51,352 nt of DNA from a virus, in IMG/VR virus record IMGVR_UViG_3300008108_000310, positions 1 to 51,352 of that record; one strand, written 5' to 3'. The notes under the pieces were generated by a model. The model saw only the letters and a program-made list of their open reading frames with translations. It did no database searches and had not been told where the DNA came from. Shown here one piece after another: positions 7,284 through 15,701 of the stretch. Positions within the stretch are counted from its first letter, which is position 1. The number at the start of each line of letters is the position of its first letter. Made by a program: the position numbers and the translations under genes.

Positions 7284-10200
7284 ATGGCATTAGTATCACC
7301 GGGTGTACAGGTATCAGTAATTGATGAGAGTTTCTATACTCCTGCTGAACCAGGTACTACACCTTTAATTTTTGTAGCTACAAAAGAAAATAAAGCTAAT
7401 CCGGGTAATACAGGCATAGCACCCGGTACATTAGCAGCAAATGCAAATAAAGTATACTTGGTTTCGTCACAAAGAGAATTATCTGAAACATTTGGCGATC
7501 CGTTATTTTATACCGATGCAAACAACAATCCAATTCATGGCGGCGAGCAAAACGAATACGGTTTGCAGGCTGCCTATTCATATTTAGGTGTATCAAACAG
7601 AGCATACATTGTAAGAGCCGACGTTGACTTAGCTGCTATTACTGCAAGTGCAACTGCTACAGCAGGTGATCCAACCAACGGATCGTACTGGTTCGATATT
7701 GACAATTCGTTCTACGGTATTTTTGAATGGAACGGTGCCGCAGGAACAACCACAGGCGGACAAAGTTTTTCAAATAAAGTTCCAACTGTAATCACCGATA
7801 CAACAAAGGTTGTTGACTTTGACGGTGAAGACTACACACCAAAAGGTAGCGTAGGTGCAGTTGGCGATTACGCTGTTGTTGCTGTTACAAATGTAAACCG
7901 TATGTGGTTTAAAAACTCGGGCGGTGTATGGGTCGAAGTAGGGTCTGCTGCATGGAAAGCAAGCTGGCCAGTTGTTACTGGTACAAACAGTAACCCAACA
8001 CTGGTTACTGGTAGAACTATAAACTTTGACTTAGCAAGTGACAGCTCGGGTGTAGTACCAGTAACATTAGCAGGAACAACATTGTCGTCATTGGTAACTA
8101 GTATTAACTCAGCAATGACCGGTACTGGTGTAAGTGCAGCCGTTGTAAACAGCAGACTAGTAATTTATAATAACGGATCAACTAGCGATCTGTTATCTAT
8201 TTACGGCGATGACGCAACCTTTACACTACTAGGAATTGCACAAAGCGATTATTATTCGCCACGTTTAAATATTGCTCCGCATACTTCTGTTCCAGAATTT
8301 AAAACAAACGATGTACAACCACGTCCATCTGGATCAGTATGGGTTAAGACCACAAGTCCAAACCTTGGTGCTAAGTGGAGTGTAAAGCGTTACAGTTCCG
8401 ACACTGAAGTTTGGAGCACTATACCTGCACCGATTTATGACACAAACCATGCTGCTATCTATAGTTTAGATAACGCAGGCGGCGGCGCAAATCTAGTCGA
8501 AGGCGACATCTACATTCAAAGCAACATAGCAGAAGATAGTGCTAGTGCTAAACTAGCAACATTTAAGTTGTTCAGAAGAAACGCATCTGGTGCTACAAGC
8601 ATTAGAAGTTCTAGAGTAACTGCAAGCACATTCCCTGCAGGTTCGTGGACATTCACAATAAGCGAAAGCACAGTGAATTCGGCAACTATGTCAAGCGCAT
8701 CGACTATTTCGTTCACGTCAACTGGCGCAGTATCTGATGCAGACCTTATTGCAAACGCAATTAATGCAGCCGCACTAACTAACGTAACTGCAAGTGTAGA
8801 TTCACAAAACAGAATTACTATAAGCCATGCAACCGGCGGTGAAATGAGACTTGTAGACGGAACAAGCGATCCACTAGGAAACATGTTTGCAGTTTATGAT
8901 GCAACTGATCCATCATCAACAACAAACTTCTATGATGCTCCGGATGGTACAGCAGGAAGTTACGTTGCTACTCTTTGGAAAACACTAACATATACTGCAA
9001 GCGAAACAGAACCAACTACTACACCAGCAGATGGCGCACTGTGGTATAGCAGTGTAGTTGATGAAGTGGATATAATGATTCACAACGGTACTACATGGGT
9101 CGGTTATCAAAACTTCAACGCATCTTACGCAGACTGCGATCCGCTAGGACCAATCGTTGCTGCAACTCAGCCGACTGAGCAGTCAGATGGTAGTAGTTTA
9201 GTTGACGGCGATTTGTGGATATCCACTGCTGACACTGAAAACTATCCTGGAATCTATCGCTATAACGGATTAACAAGCAAGTGGGTACAACTAGACAAGT
9301 CAGATCAAACTACTGAATCCGGTGTGCTATTTGCTGATGCTCGTTATAATACAGCAGGTGCCAACAGCGACGAAGCAGGCGATATTGCTGATCTTCTAAC
9401 AAGCAACTACTTAGACCCAGATGCACCAGATCCTGCACTGTATCCAAAAGGTATGCTACTGTGGAATCTACGCAGAAGTGGTTTCAACGTAAAACGCTTT
9501 GAGCGTGATTATATCGACGTCAACGCTGAAAATATCAGATTTAGTGATCAGTCAATGGCTAGTTACTATCCGAATCGCTGGGTAACTGAATCTGCTAACA
9601 ACGAAGACGGATCAGGTGCGTTCGGTCGTGTAGCGCAACGTAAAGTAGTTGTACAAAAACTACAAGCAGCGGTTAACAACAACGACGAAGCTCGTGATGA
9701 CGAAACAAGACTGTTTAACTTAATTGCAACTCCTGGATATCCAGAATTAATTGGTGAAATGATTAGTCTAAATTACGATCGTGGATTAACAGCATTCGTA
9801 GTTGGCGATAGTCCAATGAGACTACAACCATCAACAACTGCAATTAGTAACTGGGCGTCTAACGTTAACTTAGCAGTCGAAGACAATGACATCGGTCTTG
9901 TAAGTCGCGACGAATACCTAGGTGTATACTACCCAAGCGGATTTACATCGGACAATGCAGGAAATAACATTGTTGTTCCGGCATCGCACATGGTACTACG
10001 CACTATAGCACTTAACGACCAAGTTGCTTATCCATGGTTTGCACCAGCTGGTACAAGACGTGGCGGAGTAACCAACGCATCTGCAACAGGTTATATTAGT
10101 GCTGAAGGTGAATTTGTAAGTATTGCACTAAACGAAGGTCAAAGAGATACACTATACCAAAACAATGTAAACCCAATTACATTCTTAAATGGTGCAGGAC

Positions 10201-10565
10201 TAGTAGTATTTGGTCAAAAGACTCGTGCAAGAAATGCAAGTGCGCTTGACAGAATTAACGTTGCAAGACTAGTAATTTACTTACGCAGTCAACTTAAAAC
10301 ACTTGCGAAACCATACATTTTCGAACCAAATGATAAAATCACACGTGACGAAATCAAACAGCAAGTTGAAAGTTTACTAGTCGAGCTAATCGGACTAAGA
10401 GCAATTTATGACTATCTAGTAGTGTGTGACGAATCAAACAACACACCAAACAGAATAGATAGAAACGAGTTGTACGTAGATATTGCAATCGAGCCAGTAA
10501 AGGCAATTGAATTTATTTACATTCCGCTACGCTTGAAGAACACAGGAGAAATCGCAGGATTATAA
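7284..10565 (+). CDS. 18: Tail sheath protein gp18, greatly enlarged
   Basis: 1093 residues against about 660 in T4. The N-terminus (MALVSPGVQVSVIDES, then AEPGTTPLIFVATK) and C-terminus (about 680-1093, ending PLRLKNTGEIAGL with VARLVIYLRSQL and FEPNDKITRDEI before it) are typical sheath sequence; this part contracts around the tube. Residues of roughly 125-680 are a large insertion, presumably outward-facing. It contains several G-x-hydrophobic-W segments followed by N/D-G-x-x-W, for example DGALWYSS with NGTTWVGYQ, DGDLWISTADTENYPGIYRY, and NGSYWFDID. These look like repeated small beta modules possibly binding glycans. The gene has a strong AAGGAG site and is followed by a hairpin. Confidence 0.92.
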   Translation: MALVSPGVQVSVIDESFYTPAEPGTTPLIFVATKENKANPGNTGIAPGTLAANANKVYLVSSQRELSETFGDPLFYTDANNNPIHGGEQNEYGLQAAYSYLGVSNRAYIVRADVDLAAITASATATAGDPTNGSYWFDIDNSFYGIFEWNGAAGTTTGGQSFSNKVPTVITDTTKVVDFDGEDYTPKGSVGAVGDYAVVAVTNVNRMWFKNSGGVWVEVGSAAWKASWPVVTGTNSNPTLVTGRTINFDLASDSSGVVPVTLAGTTLSSLVTSINSAMTGTGVSAAVVNSRLVIYNNGSTSDLLSIYGDDATFTLLGIAQSDYYSPRLNIAPHTSVPEFKTNDVQPRPSGSVWVKTTSPNLGAKWSVKRYSSDTEVWSTIPAPIYDTNHAAIYSLDNAGGGANLVEGDIYIQSNIAEDSASAKLATFKLFRRNASGATSIRSSRVTASTFPAGSWTFTISESTVNSATMSSASTISFTSTGAVSDADLIANAINAAALTNVTASVDSQNRITISHATGGEMRLVDGTSDPLGNMFAVYDATDPSSTTNFYDAPDGTAGSYVATLWKTLTYTASETEPTTTPADGALWYSSVVDEVDIMIHNGTTWVGYQNFNASYADCDPLGPIVAATQPTEQSDGSSLVDGDLWISTADTENYPGIYRYNGLTSKWVQLDKSDQTTESGVLFADARYNTAGANSDEAGDIADLLTSNYLDPDAPDPALYPKGMLLWNLRRSGFNVKRFERDYIDVNAENIRFSDQSMASYYPNRWVTESANNEDGSGAFGRVAQRKVVVQKLQAAVNNNDEARDDETRLFNLIATPGYPELIGEMISLNYDRGLTAFVVGDSPMRLQPSTTAISNWASNVNLAVEDNDIGLVSRDEYLGVYYPSGFTSDNAGNNIVVPASHMVLRTIALNDQVAYPWFAPAGTRRGGVTNASATGYISAEGEFVSIALNEGQRDTLYQNNVNPITFLNGAGLVVFGQKTRARNASALDRINVARLVIYLRSQLKTLAKPYIFEPNDKITRDEIKQQVESLLVELIGLRAIYDYLVVCDESNNTPNRIDRNELYVDIAIEPVKAIEFIYIPLRLKNTGEIAGL

Positions 10566-10571
10566 GTCGTT

Positions 10572-10601
10572 TTATAGGGGGAGACTAAACTCCCCCTATA
10601 A
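10572..10601 (+). terminator. Hairpin after tail sheath
   Basis: A 12-base perfect stem (TTATAGGGGGAG / CTCCCCCTATAA) with a 6-base loop. No long T-run follows; instead the late motif for the tube gene starts 3 bases on. It may end sheath transcription partly or mark the mRNA 3' end. Confidence 0.65.
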
Positions 10602-10603
10602 AT

Positions 10604-10611
10604 GATAAATA
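10604..10611 (+). promoter_or_regulatory. Late promoter motif upstream of tail tube
   Basis: GATAAATA 22 bases before the gp19 ATG, with AAGGAG between the two at 10620-10625. Confidence 0.6.
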
Positions 10612-10633
10612 CTTGTGATAAGGAGTTTATTAT

Positions 10634-11257
10634 ATGGCAATCTCATCATTAAGCAAAATTTCGGTTCCATTAGCAACCAACGATAGTGCTAGTTCTCAAG
10701 GCCTTTTAATGCCTAAACTACAATATCGTTTTAGAGTATCATTAGAGAATTTTGGTGTATCAACTCCAACTACTGAACTTACAAAACAGGTTGTGGATGT
10801 TACTAGACCTCAGATAACTTTTGAAAACATGGAAATACCAGTGTACAATTCAAAAGTTAATCTAGCTGGCAAGCACACATGGAACCCAATTACACTAAAC
10901 CTACGCGAAGATGTAAACAACAACGTACAAAAACTAGTAGGCGAACAACTACAAAAGCAATTTGACTTTATGGAACAAGCTGCGGCTGCAAGCGGTCAAG
11001 ATTACAAGTTCTTAACAAGAATTGAAATTCTAGATGGCGGCAACGGTGCTTTAACTCCAAATGTACTTGATACATGGGAAATATACGGTTGCTACGTTAG
11101 CGAAGCAAACTATAACACATTAGCATACGCTAACAATGAACCAGTTACAGTTACATTAACTATTCAGTATGACAACGCTGTACAAACACCAAACGGAACA
11201 GGTGTAGGAACATCAGTAGGAAGAACACTAGGAACCTTTGTAACCGGTGCCGGTTAA
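10634..11257 (+). CDS. 19: Tail tube protein gp19
   Basis: 207 residues. LQYRFRVSLENFG, the VTRPQITFENMEIPVYNS segment, AGKHTWNPITLNLRED, and WEIYGCYVSEANYNTLAY are the known order of segments in T4-like tail tube proteins. Hexamers of gp19 stack to make the tube inside the sheath. Own late motif and a strong ribosome site precede it, and a hairpin follows, so it can be expressed as a single-gene transcript, as expected for a high-copy protein. It directly follows the sheath gene as in T4. Confidence 0.92.
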   Translation: MAISSLSKISVPLATNDSASSQGLLMPKLQYRFRVSLENFGVSTPTTELTKQVVDVTRPQITFENMEIPVYNSKVNLAGKHTWNPITLNLREDVNNNVQKLVGEQLQKQFDFMEQAAAASGQDYKFLTRIEILDGGNGALTPNVLDTWEIYGCYVSEANYNTLAYANNEPVTVTLTIQYDNAVQTPNGTGVGTSVGRTLGTFVTGAG

Positions 11258-11282
11258 CAATAAAACTAGTTAGATTGCCATT

Positions 11283-11302
11283 AAGGGGGCTTAGGCCCCC
11301 TT
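11283..11302 (+). terminator. Terminator after tail tube
   Basis: Stem AAGGGGGC / GCCCCCTT with loop TTAG, followed by TATCTTTA. GC-rich stem in AT-rich surroundings. Confidence 0.75.
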
Positions 11303-11330
11303 TATCTTTATGTACGTATATAATTAGTAA

Positions 11331-11338
11331 GATAAATA
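11331..11338 (+). promoter_or_regulatory. Late promoter motif 5 bases from the start of the tube-like protein
   Basis: GATAAATA followed by TTATT and then ATG at 11344. By T4 spacing transcription would begin on the A of the ATG, giving a leaderless mRNA. Confidence 0.6.
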
Positions 11339-11343
11339 TTATT

Positions 11344-12423
11344 ATGGGAATATTCGACGGATACTTTGATAACTTTATAAATTTTGGCGGACCTAAGGGT
11401 AACTTAGGCGATTACCAACACGCGGCAAGATTATATGTTGACAACAACATGCGACTTGCACCTAAATTCAAACACCTTTACCATATTGTGTTTAATATAG
11501 AGTCAGAGGTACAACAGCTAATGTCTCCACTGTTTGGTGGAGTAGATAAAAAAGAAATTAACATTCTAGCAAAAAGTGCAGATCTTCCAAAATTTAATAT
11601 AGATACTCAAACAGTTAATCAATACAACAGAAAAAAGATTGTACAAACAAAAGTAAATTACCAGCCAATAAACATAGCGTTTCACGATGACAATGCCGGA
11701 TTAACAACATTGTTTTGGGAAACTTACTTTAGATATTACTTTACTGATCCGAACTATGTTGAAAAAGATGCAGCAGGTAATCCGGGAGGAGTTCATGCTC
11801 CGTTTGCAAAAGCACCTGGCGGATTAAACAATGCATATGGTAACTCGACTGTTGTAGCAAATAAGTTTGGGTTGGACAGATTTGGTAAAAAACAAAACTT
11901 TTTTAAAGATATACAAATATTTCAGTTTTCACCACAAAACGGAAAATCGTCGTACACTGCATTTACTTTAATAAATCCTTACATAACTGGATTGCAACAT
12001 GACAGAGTAGATCAAGGTGCAGGCGAATTAACCGAAACCTCGATGACCATCGAATACGAAGCAGTAACATATGCAAGAGGATACACAGTTCCAGGTAGTT
12101 CACCGACTGGATTTGCAGAAACACACTATGACAAGATTCCTAGTCCGTTATCAAACAGAAACGCTGTTACTTTATTTGGAAGACAAGGTATACTTGCTGG
12201 TGTAGATAATATAATTTCCGACTTTAAAAACGGAAATATCTTATCATCAATTGTAAAAACAAGCAACTTGCTTACAAATGCATCGCAAATTACACCAACA
12301 CAGATACAATCAGAATTAGGATCTATTGTAGGAGGCGTAACAGGGCAAGCATTAAACAACACTGTGTTTCCGTCTTTGGCAAGTAATAGTCCTAGAAGTG
12401 TAGCTGCACCTAAATCGTTCTAA
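11344..12423 (+). CDS. Tail-tube-fold protein, possibly tube initiator (gp54-like)
   Basis: 359 residues from the ATG at 11344 (MGIFDGYFDNFINFGG); the longer frame from 11275 would run through the preceding terminator. HLYHIVFNIES, INILAKSADLPKFNIDTQTV, NYQPINIAFHDDNAGLTTLF and FTLINPYITGLQHDRVD follow the order found in gp19-family tube proteins (strand, LPxF, PINIxFxDD). Positioned right after gp19, it may be the tube initiator on the baseplate, like T4 gp54, or a second tube protein. The C-terminal ~100 residues are Ser/Asn-rich and unrelated to gp19. The fold is likely; the exact role is inferred. Confidence 0.55.
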   Translation: MGIFDGYFDNFINFGGPKGNLGDYQHAARLYVDNNMRLAPKFKHLYHIVFNIESEVQQLMSPLFGGVDKKEINILAKSADLPKFNIDTQTVNQYNRKKIVQTKVNYQPINIAFHDDNAGLTTLFWETYFRYYFTDPNYVEKDAAGNPGGVHAPFAKAPGGLNNAYGNSTVVANKFGLDRFGKKQNFFKDIQIFQFSPQNGKSSYTAFTLINPYITGLQHDRVDQGAGELTETSMTIEYEAVTYARGYTVPGSSPTGFAETHYDKIPSPLSNRNAVTLFGRQGILAGVDNIISDFKNGNILSSIVKTSNLLTNASQITPTQIQSELGSIVGGVTGQALNNTVFPSLASNSPRSVAAPKSF

Positions 12424-12433
12424 AGGAATCAAC

Positions 12434-12802
12434 ATGTCAAGCATTCAAACGTTAAACAAAATCACAGATAGTGCAACCCCTACTAAAGAGTTTTTTAGCA
12501 GATATTTTAACGAACCTATTTCGTACCCTAGCAATCAAGTTGACGCTGTTGTAGGATTTTTCAAAAACAAAGGATTTGACGAGGTAGCAGCGTTAAGTGT
12601 TTCGACTATATTACTACAACAAGCCAAAGTTGACCAAGTAAACGTATTTGAGTTACTCGACGGATTAAAAAAATACAACAAGCTACAGTTAAATGGATTA
12701 GTTGCTGCAATTTTAAATGCCAATCGTTCTCGATTGAGCAAGCTAGGCTACAAAGAGCAAGATAATACTGCTTACGTTGAAAAAAGAAATATCTTATACT
12801 AA
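12434..12802 (+). CDS. Conserved unknown protein upstream of gp4
   Basis: 122 residues, with AAGGA 8 bases before the ATG. Helical, with VDAVVGFFKNKGFDEVAALS in the middle and the ending TAYVEKRNILY. Small proteins with this layout (one-helix start, DAVxGFF, VERxIL end) occur among virion genes of marine T4-like phages. The stop overlaps the start of gp4 (TAATG), so the two are translationally coupled. No enzymatic motif is seen. Probably a minor virion or assembly protein. Confidence 0.65.
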   Translation: MSSIQTLNKITDSATPTKEFFSRYFNEPISYPSNQVDAVVGFFKNKGFDEVAALSVSTILLQQAKVDQVNVFELLDGLKKYNKLQLNGLVAAILNANRSRLSKLGYKEQDNTAYVEKRNILY

Positions 12803-13239
12803 TGCCTAGATTTGCACAAGGAAAGTATAATCTACAAAACCCAGACAAATATGTAGGAAACCGAACACCAACATATAGAAGTAGCTGGGAATTTGCATTT
12901 ATGCGTTTCTGTGATAGTCATCCAAATGTAAACAAATGGGCAAGTGAAGCAATAAAGATTCCTTATAGAAATCCATTCACAGGAAAATATACAATTTATG
13001 TTCCTGATTTTTTTATTTCGTATGTTGATGCAAATGGAAAATCACACGCAGAAGTAATTGAAGTAAAACCATTAAACCATACCATTAAAGAAAAACTAGG
13101 ACGCAGTAAAAGCAACCAGGCGCACTATGTATTAAATCAAGCCAAATGGGAAGCTGCTAGAGCATGGTGCAAACAGCAAAACATTACATTTAGAATTGTA
13201 AGTGAAGAAGACATTTTCCACCAAGGCAAAAAAAGATAA
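12802..13239 (+). CDS. 4: Head completion protein gp4
   Basis: 145 residues. The order YVGNRTPTYRSSWEFAFMRF, NVNKWASEAIKIPYRNPFTG, YIPDF-like IYVPDFFISY, VIEVKPLNH and the lysine-rich helix is that of gp4 head completion proteins. These have an endonuclease-like core (E of RSSWE, D of VPDF, ExK of EVKP) and act on packaged heads before tail joining. All three of these positions are present, so nuclease activity is possible. Coupled to the gene before it; the late motif of the next gene begins just before its stop codon. Confidence 0.8.
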   Translation: MPRFAQGKYNLQNPDKYVGNRTPTYRSSWEFAFMRFCDSHPNVNKWASEAIKIPYRNPFTGKYTIYVPDFFISYVDANGKSHAEVIEVKPLNHTIKEKLGRSKSNQAHYVLNQAKWEAARAWCKQQNITFRIVSEEDIFHQGKKR

Positions 13240-13242
13240 ATA
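13235..13242 (+). promoter_or_regulatory. Late promoter motif upstream of terminase small subunit
   Basis: GATAAATA 26 bases before the ATG at 13269; it overlaps the last codons of gp4. TAGGA lies between motif and start. Confidence 0.6.
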
Positions 13243-13268
13243 ATAGTAGCATATTATAGGATACTATT

Positions 13269-13751
13269 ATGACTAAGAAATTAGAAGATTTATTAAATTT
13301 ACCAGATTCAAAAGAATTGCACAAAAAAGAAAATAAAAAAGAAAAAAGTAATACAATAGTCGAATCTGAAAAATCATTTAGAGAACTTGCCGAGTATGAT
13401 AAAATTGCAGCGGCATTGCCTGCTGTAAATGGCCTAGGGCAAATGGCAGATGATGAATTAAATGATATTGCAAATAAAGCATTAACTGCATATGATGATT
13501 TAATGAACTTAGGAATGAACGTCGAAGCAAGATATTCGGGTAGAGTTTTTGAAGTTGCAAACTCTATGCTGCAAACAGGACTTAATGCAAAAGTTGCTAA
13601 ATTAGATAAAAAACTTAAAATGATAGAATTGCAGCTCAAAAAAGATAAGCTAGATAAAGAAGAAACTTCCACTGATCAATTTACACAAGGCGAAGGATTT
13701 GTTGTAACAGATCGCAATAGCTTAATCGAACGATTAAAAGGTCTAAAATAA
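13269..13751 (+). CDS. 16: Terminase small subunit (gp16-like)
   Basis: 160 residues, close to T4 gp16 (164). A charged N-terminus is followed by two long helices: DELNDIANKALTAYDDLMNL and RYSGRVFEVANSMLQTGLNA, then KVAKLDKKLKMIELQLKK. This copies the central gp16 pattern of an AKxFLETA-like helix, R-x-x-E-V-(F/L)-A-x-L-M-x-(Q/T) and a K/D-rich coiled coil. Small terminases form rings that select DNA and stimulate gp17. Position between gp4 and gp17 supports this, although four genes separate it from gp17. Sequence similarity is weak, as usual for this family. Confidence 0.62.
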   Translation: MTKKLEDLLNLPDSKELHKKENKKEKSNTIVESEKSFRELAEYDKIAAALPAVNGLGQMADDELNDIANKALTAYDDLMNLGMNVEARYSGRVFEVANSMLQTGLNAKVAKLDKKLKMIELQLKKDKLDKEETSTDQFTQGEGFVVTDRNSLIERLKGLK

Positions 13752-13754
13752 ACT

Positions 13755-14552
13755 ATGCGATACATTAAAGGTAATATAACATCTTCAAGACAAGTGGTTG
13801 GCACTCGTATATCTAACGATACACCGATGCCGGCAGAATCTCCTAAAATATTAAAAGCAGAAATTGGGATATTTGGCAACGGGTATGGTCAATATTTGCA
13901 TAAAGATAATACAACACCGTCGTGGGTACAACTTCTAGAAAGCAGATATGGTATACTAAATTACTGTGAACCAGAAAGTAACTTATTTTTTGCTGTACAA
14001 AATTTTATAAAAAATCAACACAAGTTTGAAAAAATTATTTTTATTATTCCGTCCACAAAAATATTATTTTTGCCAAACGAAAGTGTGCTAACCACACGTG
14101 AAGAATATCCAATAACATACGGCAAACACTTATCTCAAAGTACAGTTGACATTGAAATTAAAGCACCTAGATATTATGACCCTGGGTTAAAGGGTATAAG
14201 AGTTTTACAAGCAGCACAAAACTATTTTACCTATATTCACAACAACGAACAAGAAGCATTTATACGCGAATTAATGATAAACGAAGTTAAACGAATTAGA
14301 CCCGACACATTGTTCTTAGAAACAAAAAATCTAGAAAAAATAACACAAAAAGAAAATGCACACTACGGTATAAATGATGACAGTGTTAGAAAGTACATAG
14401 ATAAAAGAAATTGTTATTTGTCTAGAGAAAACAATGAAATATTGTCGTATAACATAAAGTATTGGATCAAGCACGACAATTTTGACATGAGTTTTGAGAA
14501 ATTTGTTAACCCTGTTGAACCCTTTGAAACATACTTTAAAAAACTTAAATGA
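13755..14552 (+). CDS. Unknown protein, weak SGNH-hydrolase-like layout
   Basis: 265 residues, starting 3 bases after gp16. The sequence AEIGIFGNGYGQYL, followed by WVQLLESRYGILNYCEP and later KIIFIIPST, recalls the first strand, helix and second strand of SGNH/GDSL proteins, and YLSRENNEILSYNIKYWI recalls the helix after the catalytic His. The GDS motif would read GNG here and the usual Asp-x-x-His pair is not present, so if related it is not a classical hydrolase. It lies in the packaging gene block without its own promoter. I do not assign a function. Confidence 0.55.
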   Translation: MRYIKGNITSSRQVVGTRISNDTPMPAESPKILKAEIGIFGNGYGQYLHKDNTTPSWVQLLESRYGILNYCEPESNLFFAVQNFIKNQHKFEKIIFIIPSTKILFLPNESVLTTREEYPITYGKHLSQSTVDIEIKAPRYYDPGLKGIRVLQAAQNYFTYIHNNEQEAFIRELMINEVKRIRPDTLFLETKNLEKITQKENAHYGINDDSVRKYIDKRNCYLSRENNEILSYNIKYWIKHDNFDMSFEKFVNPVEPFETYFKKLK

Positions 14553-14558
14553 TAAATA
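14551..14558 (+). promoter_or_regulatory. Late promoter motif upstream of 14580 gene
   Basis: GATAAATA 21 bases before the ATG, starting at the last base of the preceding stop codon; TTAAGG between the motif and the start could bind ribosomes. Confidence 0.6.
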
Positions 14559-14579
14559 ATATAAAGTTAAGGTATCACC

Positions 14580-15125
14580 ATGAAAGATTTAAAAAAATAC
14601 ATTGCTGAAAGCAAAAAAACGTATAGCTGGAAAATCGGAGTTGCAGGAGATCTTCCCGAAGGGTTTGAGGATATTCTAAAAACATCTTTAGAAAAGTTCC
14701 AAGTTAACAATTTCAAAAAAACAAAAACAACACCTATACAAGAAAGTCCGCTGGAGTTTCCGAACATTTCAAACTCAACAGTAACTTACTTTGAAGTTGA
14801 GCTATCTTATCCAACAACTGACTTTGTGTTGAAAGAATATTTAGGTACTGTTTGCAGAGTTCCTGCATCACACATCGTTGTAAGAAATCCTAACAGTCCA
14901 CTTGAATTAGATACTAAAGAAAACGAATCAACTGAATACGAATCACTACTAACAAAAGAAGATATGGGCGGCGAGAGTGCTCAAAAGTCAGTAGGAAATA
15001 ATAGAGTAATGGACTTACTCAAAGAATTAGAAACTGCAAAAAAAGAACGTGCAGGTAATGATGGTTTCAAAGTCGAAGCAGCTAAAACGGAACCAAACAA
15101 CAACAAAAGTACAATTGGGAGTTAA
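14580..15125 (+). CDS. Unknown probable virion protein
   Basis: 181 residues with its own late motif. Begins MKDLKKYIAESKKTYSW, a short helix often seen at the start of marine phage virion proteins. The middle (YFEVELSYPTTDFVLKEYLG, CRVPASHIVVRN) looks like an alpha/beta domain; the C-terminal third is acidic and low-complexity. No catalytic motif recognised. Late expression and neighbours suggest a structural or scaffold role. Confidence 0.6.
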   Translation: MKDLKKYIAESKKTYSWKIGVAGDLPEGFEDILKTSLEKFQVNNFKKTKTTPIQESPLEFPNISNSTVTYFEVELSYPTTDFVLKEYLGTVCRVPASHIVVRNPNSPLELDTKENESTEYESLLTKEDMGGESAQKSVGNNRVMDLLKELETAKKERAGNDGFKVEAAKTEPNNNKSTIGS

Positions 15126-15127
15126 CA

Positions 15128-15646
15128 ATGTCAGACTTAGATATGCTAAAAATTTTAAAAGGCTTTGATACCGTTGAAAAGAAATCAGTCATAACAGAAT
15201 CAGCAGTAAACGAATGTGGAATGATGCCGCAAGAATCAGCATCTAATGTAAACATTAGTGTTACTGGAAACAGCATGGCAGATATTATGAGAGCTTTAGC
15301 AAACATTGAATCAGGATCGCCTACTATGGCAATGTCTATGGACAACATGGAAGCCGAAGAAGAAGCATTTGAAGACTGGGCAAACGAACCAGACGAAGAA
15401 TACCAAGATCACGAATATATGACTAAAACCATATCAGGCGGACTAAATCGCGAAAAGAAAATGTATAAACCGGCAGCAGCAGGCGATAACCCAATGGCAA
15501 TCGAAAGTATCAAAGATCGTCTTTATCGTGCATTGAACGAAAAGAAAGCAAAACCAGACTTCCTAGACATGGACAAAGATGGCAACAAAAAAGAGCCAAT
15601 GAAAAAAGCAGTTGCTGATAAGAAAAAAACGCCTTTTAAAAAGTAA
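15128..15646 (+). CDS. Unknown acidic protein with EF-hand-like C-terminal motif
   Basis: 172 residues starting 2 bases after the preceding stop. Acidic and Met-rich in the middle (MAMSMDNMEAEEEAFEDW). Near the end DMDKDGNKKEPM has the D-x-D-x-D-G spacing of a calcium-binding EF-hand or dockerin loop and lies before a lysine-rich tail; this PDFLDMDKDGN tail recurs in marine phage proteins. A good terminator follows. Function unknown; probably virion-associated. Confidence 0.6.
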   Translation: MSDLDMLKILKGFDTVEKKSVITESAVNECGMMPQESASNVNISVTGNSMADIMRALANIESGSPTMAMSMDNMEAEEEAFEDWANEPDEEYQDHEYMTKTISGGLNREKKMYKPAAAGDNPMAIESIKDRLYRALNEKKAKPDFLDMDKDGNKKEPMKKAVADKKKTPFKK

Positions 15647-15660
15647 AATTTTAAATATCA

Positions 15661-15685
15661 AATAGCGCCTTCGGGCGCTATTTTC
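15661..15685 (+). terminator. Rho-independent terminator before large terminase
   Basis: Stem AATAGCGCC / GGCGCTATT with a TTCG tetraloop, followed by TTC and a T-rich stretch. Confidence 0.85.
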
Positions 15686-15688
15686 TTG

Positions 15689-15696
15689 ACTAAATA
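15689..15696 (+). promoter_or_regulatory. Late promoter motif 5 bases from the gp17 start
   Basis: ACTAAATA followed by TTGTC and ATG at 15702; no ribosome-binding sequence fits between. Predicted transcript starts on the ATG. Confidence 0.55.
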
Positions 15697-15701
15697 TTGT
15701 C

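Noticed and set aside
10566-10601. Hairpin after the sheath considered as an operator
   Set aside because: GC-rich stem directly after a stop codon, like the hairpins after gp19 and gp32; a 3' end signal is simpler.
13190-13672. 160-residue leftward open frame
   Set aside because: Antisense to gp16; Ser/Phe/Leu-rich translation typical of the reverse of Lys/Glu-rich coding sequence.
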